From positions 62,001 to 126,000 of the forward strand of contig NZ_JAGSOV010000024.1 in NCBI RefSeq assembly GCF_023898865.1: a stretch of 64,000 nucleotides of DNA, given 5' to 3'. Shown one piece after another: positions 26,430 to 35,773 of the stretch. Numbering within the stretch: position 1 is the stretch's first letter; every line of letters begins with the position of its first letter. The translations under genes and the position numbers were made by a program. Origin of the DNA: Pseudonocardia humida (lineage in GTDB: Bacteria > Actinomycetota > Actinomycetes > Mycobacteriales > Pseudonocardiaceae). The notes under the pieces are model-generated. The model saw only the letters and a program-made list of their open reading frames with translations, searched no databases and was not told where the DNA came from.

Positions 26430-27221
26430 TCAGCCGTCGTCGCCGGCGAGGGCCCGTCGCAGCTCGGCCTTGTCCTGCCTGCGCCTGCCGTCGCGCTGGA
26501 GCAGCTCCAGCCGGACGAAGTAGACCAGCGCGAACAGCGCGATCACCCCGAAGGTGATCCACTGCAGGGCGTAGGACAGGTTGGTGAACGGGGCGCCGCC
26601 GGTCTCGGGGGCCACCTGCACCGGCGTGAGCACGCCCGGCTGGTCCGCGGAGAGCTGCAGGCGGCCCGGCTCGACGGGCAGCCCGCTGGCCCGCGCCACG
26701 GCCGCGGAGTCGGCTGTGTAGAGCAGCAGGCGCCCGTCCGGGCCGGGGGTGGAGCGGTCCTCGGGGTCGGGCTGGTCGACCCGCAGGCGCCCGGTCAGCG
26801 TGACCGGTCCCGCAGGCGGGGCCGGGTAGGCGGGCACGTCGGCGCCGCTCCTCGCGGTGACGGTGCCCCGGTCGACCAGCAGCACGCGGCCGCTCGCGGT
26901 GCGCAGCGGGGTGAGCACGTCGACGGCGGGCTTGCCCTCCACCACCCGCAGCCGCACGACCGCCTCGGCCTCGGGCAGGTAGGTGCCGGTGACCGTGGCC
27001 TGGCGCCACTCCGTCGACGCGTCGACGCCCGGGCCCGGCGCGACCAGCTCCTCGAACGGCGCCGGTGGGGTGGCGTAGGAGGCGTCGATGGCCTGCTGCT
27101 GGGCGTCGCGCACGGCCTCGCGACCGAACTGCCACGGCGCGAGCAGCGTGAACGCGGCCACCGCGAAACCGATGACCACGACGACCAGGGCGATCCAGCC
27201 CGGGCGCAACAGGAACCGCAC
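26430..27221 (-). CDS. SURF1-family cytochrome oxidase assembly protein
   Basis: Membrane protein of 263 residues with one helix at each end (WIALVVVVIGFAVAAFTLLA and YALQWITFGVIALFALVYFV), the hairpin layout of SURF1. Between them lies the extracytoplasmic domain with VRLRVVEGKPAVDVLTPLRT and GRVLLVDRGTV. The family helps haem a3 insertion into cytochrome c oxidase. GTG 27221 follows a TACGGT box by 6 nt and has GGAGG within the gap. It is convergent with cobD and divergent from the next gene. Confidence 0.93.
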   Translation of the reverse strand: MRFLLRPGWIALVVVVIGFAVAAFTLLAPWQFGREAVRDAQQQAIDASYATPPAPFEELVAPGPGVDASTEWRQATVTGTYLPEAEAVVRLRVVEGKPAVDVLTPLRTASGRVLLVDRGTVTARSGADVPAYPAPPAGPVTLTGRLRVDQPDPEDRSTPGPDGRLLLYTADSAAVARASGLPVEPGRLQLSADQPGVLTPVQVAPETGGAPFTNLSYALQWITFGVIALFALVYFVRLELLQRDGRRRQDKAELRRALAGDDG

Positions 27222-27227
27222 GCCTCC

Positions 27228-27233
27228 ACCGTA
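27228..27233 (-). promoter_or_regulatory. Leaderless -10 box for the SURF1 gene
   Basis: Minus-strand TACGGT, 6 nt before GTG 27221. Confidence 0.5.
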
Positions 27234-27380
27234 TTCGCCCGGCCCGGTCGGCGTCGGCGCGGTCCGCCCGCGCTGCGGCGTTCGGAGCAAGTGTGTCCGA
27301 ACGGCCACGGAGCGCGACCACCGAGGTCCAGACTCGCCGCGCCGAGCCACCGACCGGCGGTGGCGGCGGAGGAGGAGACG

Positions 27381-28163
27381 ATGGACTGGCGAGACGAGGT
27401 CGTGCCCCCGCAGGTGGTCGACGCGGCGGCGGCGCACGGTCTGGGGGCGTTGCTCACCTCGGCGCGCGGCTCCGGGCTCACCCCGGTCGTCCGCATGATC
27501 GGCGGGGTGGTGGCGCTGCTCGTCCTGCCCTGGCTGGTCCTGACGGGCCTGATGGCCCTGCAGGTCGCCCACCCGGTGGTCGTGGTCGCCTTCGTGGGGG
27601 TGCTGCTGACCGGTGCGGCCGGGGCCGGCGCGCTCCGCGCCGCGAACCCGGTGCTGTACCTGTTCGAGGGCGGCGCGGTGGTCAGCGCCGACCGCAGGCG
27701 CGCGATCCAGGTGGTGCCCTGGGCCGAGCTCGTGCCGATCGAGAACGAGCGACGCGGCGTGCCGTTCGGCGGCGCGAGCGGCCCGTCGATCACCGTGCTC
27801 GACGTCCACGGGCCGCGCGGACGGGTCTTCCGATGCGAGGGCCGCGAGGCCGTGCGGCTGGCCGACGTGATCGCCTCCGTGGAGCTGCCCAGGGCGAGGG
27901 CGGCGCTGCGGCTCGGCTCCCCGGTCCGCTACGGATCGCTGACCCTCACCCCGGACGCGCTGGTGGTCGGGCCGCTGCCGACCCCGTGGGCGGACGTGAC
28001 GCGGCTGCACGCCGTCGACCACCACGTGGTCGTGGGGGGCGTCTTCGACGTCGGGCCGGTGGAGCTGCTGCGGGTGCCTCGGCGCGAGGTGCCGCACCAG
28101 CGCACCCTGATCGCGCTGGGCGAGCAGCTGGGCGTCGCGGCCCGCCAACCGCACGCCGGCTGA
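27381..28163 (+). CDS. Hypothetical membrane protein, 260 aa
   Basis: Two adjacent membrane helices (MIGGVVALLVLPWLVLTGLM and VVVVAFVGVLLTGAAGAGAL, about residues 38-85) are followed by a cytoplasmic domain of two repeated beta segments, each with a PWAELVPIEN- or PWADVTRLHAVDH-like strand. The repeat suggests two PH-like or related subdomains; some DUF6585-type proteins look similar, but I am not certain. ATG 27381 has GGAGGAGG 6 nt upstream. Confidence 0.75.
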   Translation: MDWRDEVVPPQVVDAAAAHGLGALLTSARGSGLTPVVRMIGGVVALLVLPWLVLTGLMALQVAHPVVVVAFVGVLLTGAAGAGALRAANPVLYLFEGGAVVSADRRRAIQVVPWAELVPIENERRGVPFGGASGPSITVLDVHGPRGRVFRCEGREAVRLADVIASVELPRARAALRLGSPVRYGSLTLTPDALVVGPLPTPWADVTRLHAVDHHVVVGGVFDVGPVELLRVPRREVPHQRTLIALGEQLGVAARQPHAG

Positions 28164-28217
28164 CCGGGGCGGGGAATCCGGTTGAGCGGTCGGGGACCCC
28201 TCGACGAGGCTCCCCGC

Positions 28218-29225
28218 GTGGCCCCACCCGCGCACCGCGACCTGCGCTCGCTCCCCAAGGCCCACCTGCACGTCCACCTGGAGAGCACCGTCCGCCCCGC
28301 CACCCTGGCCGAGATCGCGCGCGGCAACGGCCTGCCCGCTCCGCCGTCGCCGGCGCTGTTCGCCGGGTTCGGCGCGTTCGCCGAGCACAGCGGCGCCGTC
28401 CGCGACGTGCTGTGCCGCCCCGACGACTTCCGCCGGATCGCCGTCGAGTTCTGCGCCGACCAGGCCGCCGACGGCGTCCGGTACGTCGAGGTCACCTTCA
28501 CCGCTCTCGGCCACGGCAGCCGCCTCGGCGACCTGGCGATGCCGCTGGAGGCCGTGCTCGACGGTCTGGTCGAGGGCGCCGCGACCACCGGCATCGGCTA
28601 CGGCGTGATCCTCGACCACCCGCGGCGCCGCTCGGTGGAGCGCGCCCGGCGGACCCTCGACCTGGCGGTGCGCCACGCCGCAGACGGGGTCGTCGGGATC
28701 GGGTTGGCCGGGCGCGAGGAGCACCCCGTCGAGCCGTTCGCCGAGGTGTTCGCCGACGCCCGCGCCGCGGGCGTGCACGTCGTGCACCACGCGGGCGAGA
28801 CGTGCGGCCCCGCCAGCGTCCGCGCGGCGCTCGACGCCGGCCGGGCCGAGCGGATCGGCCACGGCATCCGCGCCCTCGACGACCCCGACCTGGTCGCCGA
28901 GCTGCGCGAGCGCCGGATCCCGCTGGAGGTCTGCCCGTCGTCGAACGCGGCGCTCGGGCTCGTCGGCTCGCTCGCCGGGCACCCGCTGGCCCGGATGCTG
29001 GCCGCCGGGCTGACCGTGGCGGTCGGCACCGACGTCCCGGACGTCACCGGCCGCGACCTCACCGCCGAGCTGGCCGCGGTGCGCGACACCCTCGAGCTCG
29101 ACGACGCGGCGATCGCCGGGCTCAACCGCACCGCGATCGACGCCTCCTTCGCGCCCGCGGCGGTGAAGGCCGAGCTGCACCGGGGGACGGCGCGGTGGCT
29201 GGACGGCGTCCCGGACCCGGCGTAG
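28218..29225 (+). CDS. Adenosine deaminase-like amidohydrolase
   Basis: TIM-barrel metal hydrolase of about 335 residues in the adenosine/AMP deaminase family. Metal and catalytic motifs: LPKAHLHVHLES (two His), VHHAGET (His and Glu), ERIGHGIR (His) and EVCPSSNAALG. The last motif, normally TDDP, reads GTDVPDV: the zinc-ligand Asp is kept but the second Asp, which contacts the purine in adenosine deaminase, is Val. The substrate may therefore differ (another aminopurine or N6-modified adenine). GTG 28218 has GAGG 8 nt upstream; TTG 28182 is an alternative start. Confidence 0.85.
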   Translation: MAPPAHRDLRSLPKAHLHVHLESTVRPATLAEIARGNGLPAPPSPALFAGFGAFAEHSGAVRDVLCRPDDFRRIAVEFCADQAADGVRYVEVTFTALGHGSRLGDLAMPLEAVLDGLVEGAATTGIGYGVILDHPRRRSVERARRTLDLAVRHAADGVVGIGLAGREEHPVEPFAEVFADARAAGVHVVHHAGETCGPASVRAALDAGRAERIGHGIRALDDPDLVAELRERRIPLEVCPSSNAALGLVGSLAGHPLARMLAAGLTVAVGTDVPDVTGRDLTAELAAVRDTLELDDAAIAGLNRTAIDASFAPAAVKAELHRGTARWLDGVPDPA

Positions 29226-29435
29226 CCCCCGACGGCCCGCCGCGTCAGCTCGGCGCGTGGACCAGCTCCACCCGTGGCGAACGGCATCGGCTCGGTGATG
29301 TCGCGGAGCCCGGTGCGGTGACGACACCGTGGGCGGGAAGTGGCTCACGCCCGTCAGCGCGACACCCGCCCGAGTACCGGCTCGACGATCGGGCCGCGGC
29401 CAAGGCCGGAGGCGGGCAGCGACGGCGGGCTGCGG

Positions 29436-29906
29436 TCAGCCTGCGATGAGATCGCGGACCAGGGCCGCAGCGGCGACGGCCAGGCCCGCCACGGCGATGA
29501 TGCGCTCGGTGCGGCGGTTCGCTGCGTCCGACGGCGACGGACGGGGTGCGGGTGCGGGAGCGCCGCCGCGACCACCGCTGCGTGGCGATCCGACGGGGCG
29601 GGGCCACATCAGTCGGGGCAGCCCCAGCGCCCCGTCGCGGACGAAGAGCGGCACCGACCGCCACTTGGCGCCGCGATGGAAACCGCAACTGCCCCACAGG
29701 CCGGCGACCGAGTGGTTGCACGGGCTGCCGCTCGCCGTCTCGGCGCGGCACTGGGTGGTCCTGGCGAACAGGACGTAGATCACCCACGTCAGCGCGACGA
29801 TGCCCGCCGCGTCCCAGGTGCCTTGCGCGGCCAGCAGGCCGGCCGCACCGGCCAGCACCCAACCCCACGCGCGGAAGGTCGAGCGCCGCGATCGTGTCCC
29901 CACCAC
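29436..29906 (-). CDS. Hypothetical membrane protein with Cys/His cluster
   Basis: Protein of 156 residues. The first half has membrane helices (WGWVLAGAAGLLAAQG and GIVALTWVIYVLFA), followed by a compact Cys/His group (TQCRAETASGSPCNHSV, GSCGFHRGAKW) that could bind a metal. The rest is Pro/Ser-rich with one more hydrophobic helix at the end (IIAVAGLAVAAAALVRDLI). No family name recognised. The GTG start at 29906 has GGAGG 3-7 nt upstream. Confidence 0.7.
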   Translation of the reverse strand: MVGTRSRRSTFRAWGWVLAGAAGLLAAQGTWDAAGIVALTWVIYVLFARTTQCRAETASGSPCNHSVAGLWGSCGFHRGAKWRSVPLFVRDGALGLPRLMWPRPVGSPRSGGRGGAPAPAPRPSPSDAANRRTERIIAVAGLAVAAAALVRDLIAG

Positions 29907-29989
29907 TACCTCCGGACGTCCCGCGGCCGCGGGCGCGACCGCCGAGGGCAGGACCGGGCGCCGTCGACGACGGATACCCGGTTGCGCGG

Positions 29990-30481
29990 TCAGCCCGAAG
30001 TGGCGGCGTTGACGGCGTCTTCGGCCAGATCGAGGGCTCGTCCCACTCGGCCGATCGGCTCGGCCTGGGAGATGACGACCGTGCTGCCCTCACGGGCCGA
30101 CTCGTAGGCGACGCCGTCGAAGCCCGTGTCGTCCCCCCGGCCGTCGCGGGCGAGCGGGCGGACCGTGCCGGTGCCCTTGCCGTCGATCAGCTCCTGGTAC
30201 CGCACAGCCAGGTCGATGTCGGGCATGTCCACCGACGTGACGGCCACGCGCACGACTCCGCGACGCCCGTCGCGGATCTCGAACAATGCTCTGAACAGCG
30301 CCTCGCACGGGTGCTGCAGGAAGAACTCGCGCACCTGGCCGGTGGCGTGGGCGGCGCAGTCGTCGTCGGCGCGGGCGGACGGTCGATCGACCTGGTCGGC
30401 CAGCCGTTCGAGGCGCGCTGCGACTCGGGCGGTATCGGCGTCCCGGGCCACCGCTCGCTCGCCGTCGGGCAGGCCGTGCAC
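29990..30481 (-). CDS. Hypothetical protein, about 163 aa
   Basis: Coding-like minus-strand frame. The core ([39 protein letters not shown], then [17 protein letters not shown]) resembles actinobacterial proteins of about 200 residues with a 'VRxxLxxHPC' block; family function unknown. The exact start is doubtful because the first 40 codons lie opposite a cold-shock-like fragment on the plus strand; ATG 30481 and GTG 30451 are both possible. It may have been cut at its 5' end by the same rearrangement. Confidence 0.6.
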   Translation of the reverse strand: MHGLPDGERAVARDADTARVAARLERLADQVDRPSARADDDCAAHATGQVREFFLQHPCEALFRALFEIRDGRRGVVRVAVTSVDMPDIDLAVRYQELIDGKGTGTVRPLARDGRGDDTGFDGVAYESAREGSTVVISQAEPIGRVGRALDLAEDAVNAATSG

Positions 30482-30637
30482 CTGGAGTACGAACGCGCCG
30501 AGCAGGACGGGTACCGGTTCCGGGCCGTGCGGGCGTGGCCCCCGGGCGCGGAGCCCGTCGACCCGACGGCGGGCGGGTCGTCGAGTGCCTACCGCAGCAG
30601 CCTGACAGTGGCCCGGGACGACGAGCCGGACCGCTGA
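30347..30637 (+). pseudogene. Cold-shock-domain-like C-terminal fragment
   Basis: The plus-strand frame ending at TGA 30635-30637 has a convincing end: [38 protein letters not shown] and a disordered tail. This matches the second half of actinobacterial cold-shock-like proteins (strands 4-5). The first half, with the RNA-binding aromatic strands, is absent; upstream codons are antisense of the neighbouring minus gene. I infer a 5'-truncated gene. No start site is evident. Confidence 0.45.
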
Positions 30638-30651
30638 GCGGGGCCGGCACG

Positions 30652-30657
30652 TACCGT
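30652..30657 (+). promoter_or_regulatory. Leaderless -10 box for cobQ
   Basis: TACCGT followed by 6 nt and GTG 30664; no ribosome binding site in between. Confidence 0.55.
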
Positions 30658-30663
30658 GCCGGC

Positions 30664-32196
30664 GTGGGACTGCGTGGGGCGCTGCTGGTGGCCGGGACGA
30701 CGTCGGACGCGGGCAAGAGCGCGCTGGTGGCGGGGATCTGCCGGTGGCTGGCCCGGCGCGGGGTGGCGGTGGCGCCGTTCAAGGCGCAGAACATGTCCAA
30801 CAACTCGGTGGTCACCGCCGACGGCGGCGAGATCGGGAGGGCGCAGGCCATGCAGGCGCAGGCCTGCGGGCTGGCGCCGAGCGTGGCGTTCAACCCCGTG
30901 CTGCTCAAACCGGGCAGCGACCGCAGCGCGCAGGTGGTGGTGCTCGGGCGCGTCGACGGGACGGTGAGCGCGCGGTCCTACCGCGACCGCAAGGCCGCCC
31001 TGCTGGACGTGGTCACCGACACGCTCGCCGAGGTGCGCAGCCGCTACGACGTCGTGGTCTGCGAGGGCGCCGGGTCGCCCGCGGAGATCAACCTGCGGGG
31101 CACCGACATCGCCAACATGGGGTTGGCGCAGGCGGCCGACCTGCCGGTCGTCGTGGTCGGCGACATCGACCGGGGCGGCGTGCTCGCCCACCTGTTCGGC
31201 ACCGTGGCCGTCCTGGACCCGGCCGACCAGGCCCGCGTCGCCGGGTTCGTGATCAACAAGTTCCGCGGCGACCCGAGCCTGCTCACCCCCGGCCTCGACC
31301 AGCTGCGCGCGCTGACCGGGCGCCCGACGCTCGGGGTGGTGCCGTGGGCCGACGGGCTGTGGCTGGACGCGGAGGACTCGCTGGCCGCGGTGGCCGACGG
31401 CGTGCTCGGTCGCCCGGCGGCGCCACGGGGGGAGCAGTGGCTGCGGGTGGCGGTCGTGCGGCTGCCCCGGATGTCCAACAGCACCGACGCCGAGGCGCTG
31501 GCCTGCGAACCCGGCGTCGCGGTGCGCTACGTGACCGAGCCGTCGCGGCTGGCCGACGCCGACCTCGTCGTGCTGCCCGGCACGAAGTCGACCGCGTCCG
31601 ACCTCGGGTGGCTGCGCCGCACCGGGCTGGCCGACGCCGTACTGGCGCACGCCCGCGCGGGACGGCCCGTGCTCGGCGTCTGCGGCGGCTACCAGATGCT
31701 GGGCCGGCGGATCGCCGACCCGCACGACGTCGAGGGCGGGTCGGCCGACGGGCTCGGGCTGCTCGACCTGGAGGTCGAGTTCGTGCCCGACAAGCACCTC
31801 GGGCGCCCGACGGGCACGGCGTGGGGCGAGCCCGTGCACGGCTACGAGATCCACCACGGCCGCGTCGTCCGCTCGGCCGACCCGCCCCTGCTGCGCGGCA
31901 CCACCGGCCCGGACGCGGGCTCGGACGCAGGGGCGGTCGTCGGCACGCACTGGCACGGCCTGCTGGAGAACGACCGGTTCCGCCGCGTCCTGCTGGGGCG
32001 CGCCGCCGAGCAGGCCGGGCGCAGCGGCTTCCGCGCGGCCCCCGACACCGACTTCGCCGCCGAGCGCTCCGCCCAGCTCGACCTGCTCGGCGACCTCGTC
32101 GAGCAGCACCTCGACACCGCGGCCCTCGAGCACCTCATCGCCCACGGCTCCCCGCCGGGCCTGCCCACCGTCCGCACCCACCTCGCCGACCGCTGA
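30664..32196 (+). CDS. cobQ: Cobyric acid synthase CobQ
   Basis: Glutamine-dependent amidotransferase of 510 residues that amidates the b, d, e and g side chains of adenosylcobyrinic a,c-diamide. The N-terminal dethiobiotin-synthetase-like domain has the P-loop TTSDAGKS and [27 protein letters not shown] follows near 180. The C-terminal glutaminase has the nucleophile in [10 protein letters not shown] (near 340) and a His in [10 protein letters not shown] (near 393). Length is typical. GTG 30664 follows a TACCGT box by 6 nt. A chelatase-type gene follows after 87 nt. Confidence 0.96.
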   Translation: MGLRGALLVAGTTSDAGKSALVAGICRWLARRGVAVAPFKAQNMSNNSVVTADGGEIGRAQAMQAQACGLAPSVAFNPVLLKPGSDRSAQVVVLGRVDGTVSARSYRDRKAALLDVVTDTLAEVRSRYDVVVCEGAGSPAEINLRGTDIANMGLAQAADLPVVVVGDIDRGGVLAHLFGTVAVLDPADQARVAGFVINKFRGDPSLLTPGLDQLRALTGRPTLGVVPWADGLWLDAEDSLAAVADGVLGRPAAPRGEQWLRVAVVRLPRMSNSTDAEALACEPGVAVRYVTEPSRLADADLVVLPGTKSTASDLGWLRRTGLADAVLAHARAGRPVLGVCGGYQMLGRRIADPHDVEGGSADGLGLLDLEVEFVPDKHLGRPTGTAWGEPVHGYEIHHGRVVRSADPPLLRGTTGPDAGSDAGAVVGTHWHGLLENDRFRRVLLGRAAEQAGRSGFRAAPDTDFAAERSAQLDLLGDLVEQHLDTAALEHLIAHGSPPGLPTVRTHLADR

Positions 32197-32207
32197 CGCC
32201 TCCCCGG

Positions 32208-32248
32208 GGCCCTCGTGGCAAGGGCGATGGGATCGGTCACGAGGGGGG
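32208..32248 (+). terminator. Weak hairpin between cobQ and the chelatase gene
   Basis: CCCTCGTG and CACGAGGG form an 8-bp perfect stem with a loop of about 20 nt just after the cobQ stop codon. It may end or attenuate the cobQ message. Confidence 0.4.
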
Positions 32249-32283
32249 CGCGGGGGTGGCGCGGCTCTGGCAGGGTCGCGATC

Positions 32284-34353
32284 GTGACGACCGCACCGAC
32301 GCTGCCGGGCTTCCCGTTCTCCGCCGTGGTCGGCCACGACGACCTGCGGTTGGCGCTGCTGCTCAACGCGGTGCACCCGGGCGTGGGCGGGGTGCTGGTG
32401 CGGGGGGAGAAGGGCACCGCCAAGTCGACGGCGGTCCGCGCGCTGGCCGCGCTGCTGCCGGAGCTGGCCGTGGTGCCCGGCTGCCGCTTCGGCTGCGACC
32501 CGGCCGACCCCGACCCGTCCTGCCCGGACGGCCCGCACGCGCCGGCCGGCCCGCCGGAGCACCGCTCGGCCCGGCTGGTCGAGCTGCCCGTGGGCGCCAC
32601 CGAGGACCGGCTGGTCGGCTCGCTCGACCTGGAGCGCGCGCTGTCCGAGGGCGTGCGCGCCTACCAGCCGGGCCTGCTGGCCGACGCCCACCGCGGGGTC
32701 CTCTACGTCGACGAGGTCAACCTGCTGCACGACCACCTCGTCGACCTGCTGCTGGACGCGGCCGCGATGGGCCGTGCGCACGTCGAGCGCGACGGCGTCT
32801 CGGTCTCGCACGCGTCGCGGTTCCTGCTGGTCGGCACGATGAACCCGGAGGAGGGCGAGCTGCGCCCCCAGCTGCTCGACCGGTTCGGGCTCGCCGTGGA
32901 GGTGCGGGCCGCGCGGGACGTCGACACGCGCGTCGAGGTGGTGCGCAGGCGGCTGGCCTTCGAGGACGACCCGGCCGGCTTCGCGGCGCGCTGGGTCGAC
33001 GCCGAGCGCGCCACCGCCGAGCGGATCGCCGCCGCCCGCACCCGGGTCGCCTCGGTGGTGCTGCCCGACGCCGAGCTGCGCCGGATCGCGTCGGTCTGCG
33101 CCGCGTTCGACGTCGACGGGATGCGCGCCGACCTGGTCATCGCCCGCGCGGCCGCGGCGCACGCCGCCTGGCGGGGCGCCGGCGCCGTCGCCGAGGAGGA
33201 CGTGCGGGTGGCGGCCCGGCTGGCGCTGCCGCACCGGCGCCGGCGCGACCCGTTCGACGAGCCGGGCGTCGACGAGCAGGCCCTGGACGACGCGCTGCGC
33301 GAGGCGGGCGAGCAGGAGCCACCGGACGAGCCGGAGGGCCCCGACGGTGGTCCGGACGGCCCCGACGACGGCCCCGGCCCGGACGGCCCCACCGGCCCCC
33401 CGCCCGGACGGGGCGCGGAGCCGCAGGGCCCGGCCGAGCCCCCGACCGAGGCGCCCCCGACCGAGCCGCCGGCCCAGCCGCCGCGGGCCGGCGGGGACGG
33501 TCCGACGGGCGTGGCGTCGCCGGGGGAGACGTTCCGCGCCCGCCGGCTGGAGGTGCCCGGGGTCGGCGAGGGCGCCCCCGGGAAGCGCTCGCGCGCCCGC
33601 ACCGACTCCGGCCGCGTGGTCCGCGCCTCGGGGGCGCGCCCGACCAGGGCGGCCGATGTGCACCTGGCGGCCACCGTCCTGGCCGCCGCGCCCCACCAGC
33701 GGGTCCGCGGGCGCTGCGGGGGTCGGCTGCGGCTGCGCCCCGACGACCTGCGCCACGCCGTGCGCGAGGGCCGCGAGGGCAACCTGGTGCTGTTCGTGGT
33801 GGACGCCTCCGGCTCGATGGCCGCCCGCACGCGGATGACCGCGGTCACCGGGGCGGTCCTCTCGCTGCTGCGCGACGCCTACGAGCGCCGCGACCGGGTC
33901 GGGCTGGTCAGCTTCCGGGCCCGCGAGGCGCAGGTCGTGCTGCCGCCGACGTCGAGCGTCCCGGCCGCGCAGGTGCGGCTGGCCGACCTGCGCACCGGGG
34001 GGCGCACCCCGCTGGCCGACGGCCTGCTGCGGGCCCGCCGGGTGCTGGAGGTCGAGCGGCTGCGCGACCCGCGCCGCCGCCCGCTGGTGGTGCTGCTCAC
34101 CGACGGCCGGGCCACGGTGCCCGCCCGCGCCGGCAACGACCCGGTGCACGACGCCTGCCGGGCCGCCGCTCTGCTGGCGGCCGACGGCGTGGCGACGATC
34201 GTGGTGGACTGCGAGAGCGGCCCGGTGCGCCTGGGCCTGGCGGCCAGGGTGGCCGCCGCGGCCGGCGCCGAGCTGGTCGGGGTCGGCGCGCTGTCGGCCG
34301 ACCGCGTGGTCGACGTGGTCAACCGGGGTCGTGCAAGGAGAACGGGGCTATGA
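32284..34353 (+). CDS. Chelatase AAA+ ATPase/VWA fusion protein (BchI/BchD-like)
   Basis: Protein of 689 residues. Residues about 10-330 form a BchI-type AAA+ ATPase (Walker [10 protein letters not shown], Walker [38 protein letters not shown]). An acidic Pro/Asp-rich linker follows (about 345-420). The end is a von Willebrand A domain with the metal site [12 protein letters not shown] (near 509) and [15 protein letters not shown]. This is the fused form of the small chelatase subunits that, beside cobO/cobB in actinobacteria, is thought to assist cobalt insertion by CobN, which is not in this window. GTG 32284 is preferred; the frame is open to 32215. Confidence 0.9.
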   Translation: MTTAPTLPGFPFSAVVGHDDLRLALLLNAVHPGVGGVLVRGEKGTAKSTAVRALAALLPELAVVPGCRFGCDPADPDPSCPDGPHAPAGPPEHRSARLVELPVGATEDRLVGSLDLERALSEGVRAYQPGLLADAHRGVLYVDEVNLLHDHLVDLLLDAAAMGRAHVERDGVSVSHASRFLLVGTMNPEEGELRPQLLDRFGLAVEVRAARDVDTRVEVVRRRLAFEDDPAGFAARWVDAERATAERIAAARTRVASVVLPDAELRRIASVCAAFDVDGMRADLVIARAAAAHAAWRGAGAVAEEDVRVAARLALPHRRRRDPFDEPGVDEQALDDALREAGEQEPPDEPEGPDGGPDGPDDGPGPDGPTGPPPGRGAEPQGPAEPPTEAPPTEPPAQPPRAGGDGPTGVASPGETFRARRLEVPGVGEGAPGKRSRARTDSGRVVRASGARPTRAADVHLAATVLAAAPHQRVRGRCGGRLRLRPDDLRHAVREGREGNLVLFVVDASGSMAARTRMTAVTGAVLSLLRDAYERRDRVGLVSFRAREAQVVLPPTSSVPAAQVRLADLRTGGRTPLADGLLRARRVLEVERLRDPRRRPLVVLLTDGRATVPARAGNDPVHDACRAAALLAADGVATIVVDCESGPVRLGLAARVAAAAGAELVGVGALSADRVVDVVNRGRARRTGL

Positions 34354-34391
34354 CCCTGTTTCCCACGCACGACCGGAACTGAGGAGGGCGG

Positions 34392-35006
34392 ATGCCGCAG
34401 GGGCGGGTGACGACGACCCCGGACGACGGGCTGACCACCAGGCAGCGCCGCAACCGGCCGCTGGTGATCGTGCACACCGGGGAGATGAAGGGGAAGTCGA
34501 CCGCGGCGTTCGGGTTGGCGCTGCGCGGCTGGAGCCAGGGCTGGTCGATCGCGGTGTTCCAGTTCGTGAAGTCGGCGAAGTGGAAGGTCGGCGAGGAGGA
34601 GGCGTTCCGCGCGCTGGGCGCGGTGCACGCCGAGCACGGCACCGGCGGTCCGGTCGAGTGGCACAAGATGGGCGTGGGCTGGTCGTGGACCCGCAAGCGG
34701 GGCAGCGAGCAGGACCACGCCGCCGACGCCGCCGCGGGCTGGGCGGAGATCCGCCGCCGGATCGAGGCGGGCGCGCACGACATGTACGTGCTCGACGAGT
34801 TCACCTACCCGCTCAAGTGGGGCTGGGTGGACGTCGACGAGGTCGTGGAGGTGCTCGCCGCCCGTCCGGGGCACCAGCACGTGGTGGTCACCGGCCGGGA
34901 CGCCCCGGCCGCGCTCATCGAGGCCGCCGACCTGGTCATGCAGACCACCAAGGTCAAGCACCCGATGGACGCCGGGCAGAAGGGCCAGCGCGGCATCGAG
35001 TGGTGA
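34392..35006 (+). CDS. cobO: Corrinoid adenosyltransferase CobO
   Basis: ATP:cob(I)alamin adenosyltransferase of 204 residues, BtuR/CobO type, which adds the 5'-deoxyadenosyl group to cobalt. Motifs: P-loop HTGEMKGKSTAAFGLALR (near 31-48), WSQGWSIAVFQFVKSAKW, MYVLDEFTYPLKWGW and KVKHPMDAGQKGQRGIEW at the C-terminus. The ATG has GAGGAGGG upstream, and a tiny open frame ends inside that site (34350-34382). Confidence 0.96.
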   Translation: MPQGRVTTTPDDGLTTRQRRNRPLVIVHTGEMKGKSTAAFGLALRGWSQGWSIAVFQFVKSAKWKVGEEEAFRALGAVHAEHGTGGPVEWHKMGVGWSWTRKRGSEQDHAADAAAGWAEIRRRIEAGAHDMYVLDEFTYPLKWGWVDVDEVVEVLAARPGHQHVVVTGRDAPAALIEAADLVMQTTKVKHPMDAGQKGQRGIEW

Positions 35007-35058
35007 GCCCGTGTCCGCCACGAGCGGAACGGCCACCCGTCCGGCGCCGGCGGCTGCC

Positions 35059-35757
35059 ATGATCGGCGGCGTGGACCTGCCGGCGTCGCTGCAGCGGATC
35101 GTGCTCCCCTTCGGCCAGTGCTACGCCTGGCGCGACGGCGACGAGGTCACCCTCGTCGACACCGGCCCGCCCGGGTCGGGGGAGGCCGTGGCGGCGGCGC
35201 TGGGCGGGCTCGGCCTCGACCGCGACGCCGTCGTGCGGATCGTGCTCACCCACCACCACCCCGACCACTCCGGGTCGGCCGCGGAGATCCGCGGCTGGAA
35301 CGGGGCGGAGCTGGTGGCGCACGCGGCGGAAACCGCCGTTGTCCGCGGCGAGGCCGCGCCGCCGCCGCTGGACCTGCTGCCCGCCGAGCAGCAGCTGTGG
35401 GCCCAGCTCGGGGTGGACGACTCGGTCCCCCCGCCGCCCTGCCCGGTCGACCGCGAGGTCACCGGCGGCGAGGTGCTGCCGTTCGGGGGCGGCGCCACCG
35501 TGGTGCACGGGCCCGGGCACACCCCCGGCAGCATCGCGCTGCACCTGCCCGGTCCGCGGGTGCTGTTCACCGGCGACACGGTGGCCGAGAGCCAGGGCGC
35601 GGTGATCCTCGGGCCGTTCAACCTCGACCGGCAGCAGGCCCTCGCCGCGTTCCGCCGGCTGATCTCGTTCGACGTCGACGTCGCCCTGTTCGGCCACGGC
35701 GAGCCGGCCTCGGGTCCCGAGCTCCGGGCGGCGGTGCCCGGTCCCTTCGCGGGCTGA
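35059..35757 (+). CDS. MBL-fold metallo-hydrolase
   Basis: Cytosolic metallo-beta-lactamase-fold protein of 232 residues. The metal motif is LTHHHPDHSGSA (near 63-74), with further ligands in HGPGHTPGS, FTGDTVAES and FGHGEP. Homologues are thioesterase- or lactonase-like hydrolases; the substrate is unknown. GTG 35011 is possible, but ATG 35059 or GTG 35071 fits the family start better (LPASLQRIVLPFG). It lies between cobO and cobB without evident link to cobalamin synthesis. Confidence 0.88.
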   Translation: MIGGVDLPASLQRIVLPFGQCYAWRDGDEVTLVDTGPPGSGEAVAAALGGLGLDRDAVVRIVLTHHHPDHSGSAAEIRGWNGAELVAHAAETAVVRGEAAPPPLDLLPAEQQLWAQLGVDDSVPPPPCPVDREVTGGEVLPFGGGATVVHGPGHTPGSIALHLPGPRVLFTGDTVAESQGAVILGPFNLDRQQALAAFRRLISFDVDVALFGHGEPASGPELRAAVPGPFAG

Positions 35758-35773
35758 GCGGGCGAGGAGATCG

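Noticed and set aside
30589-34149. 1186-codon minus-strand frame opposite cobQ and the chelatase gene
   Set aside because: Low-complexity antisense shadow of two well-identified genes.
32284-34353. Magnesium chelatase for chlorophyll synthesis
   Set aside because: No other bacteriochlorophyll genes are present; the cobQ/cobO context supports a cobalt chelatase role.
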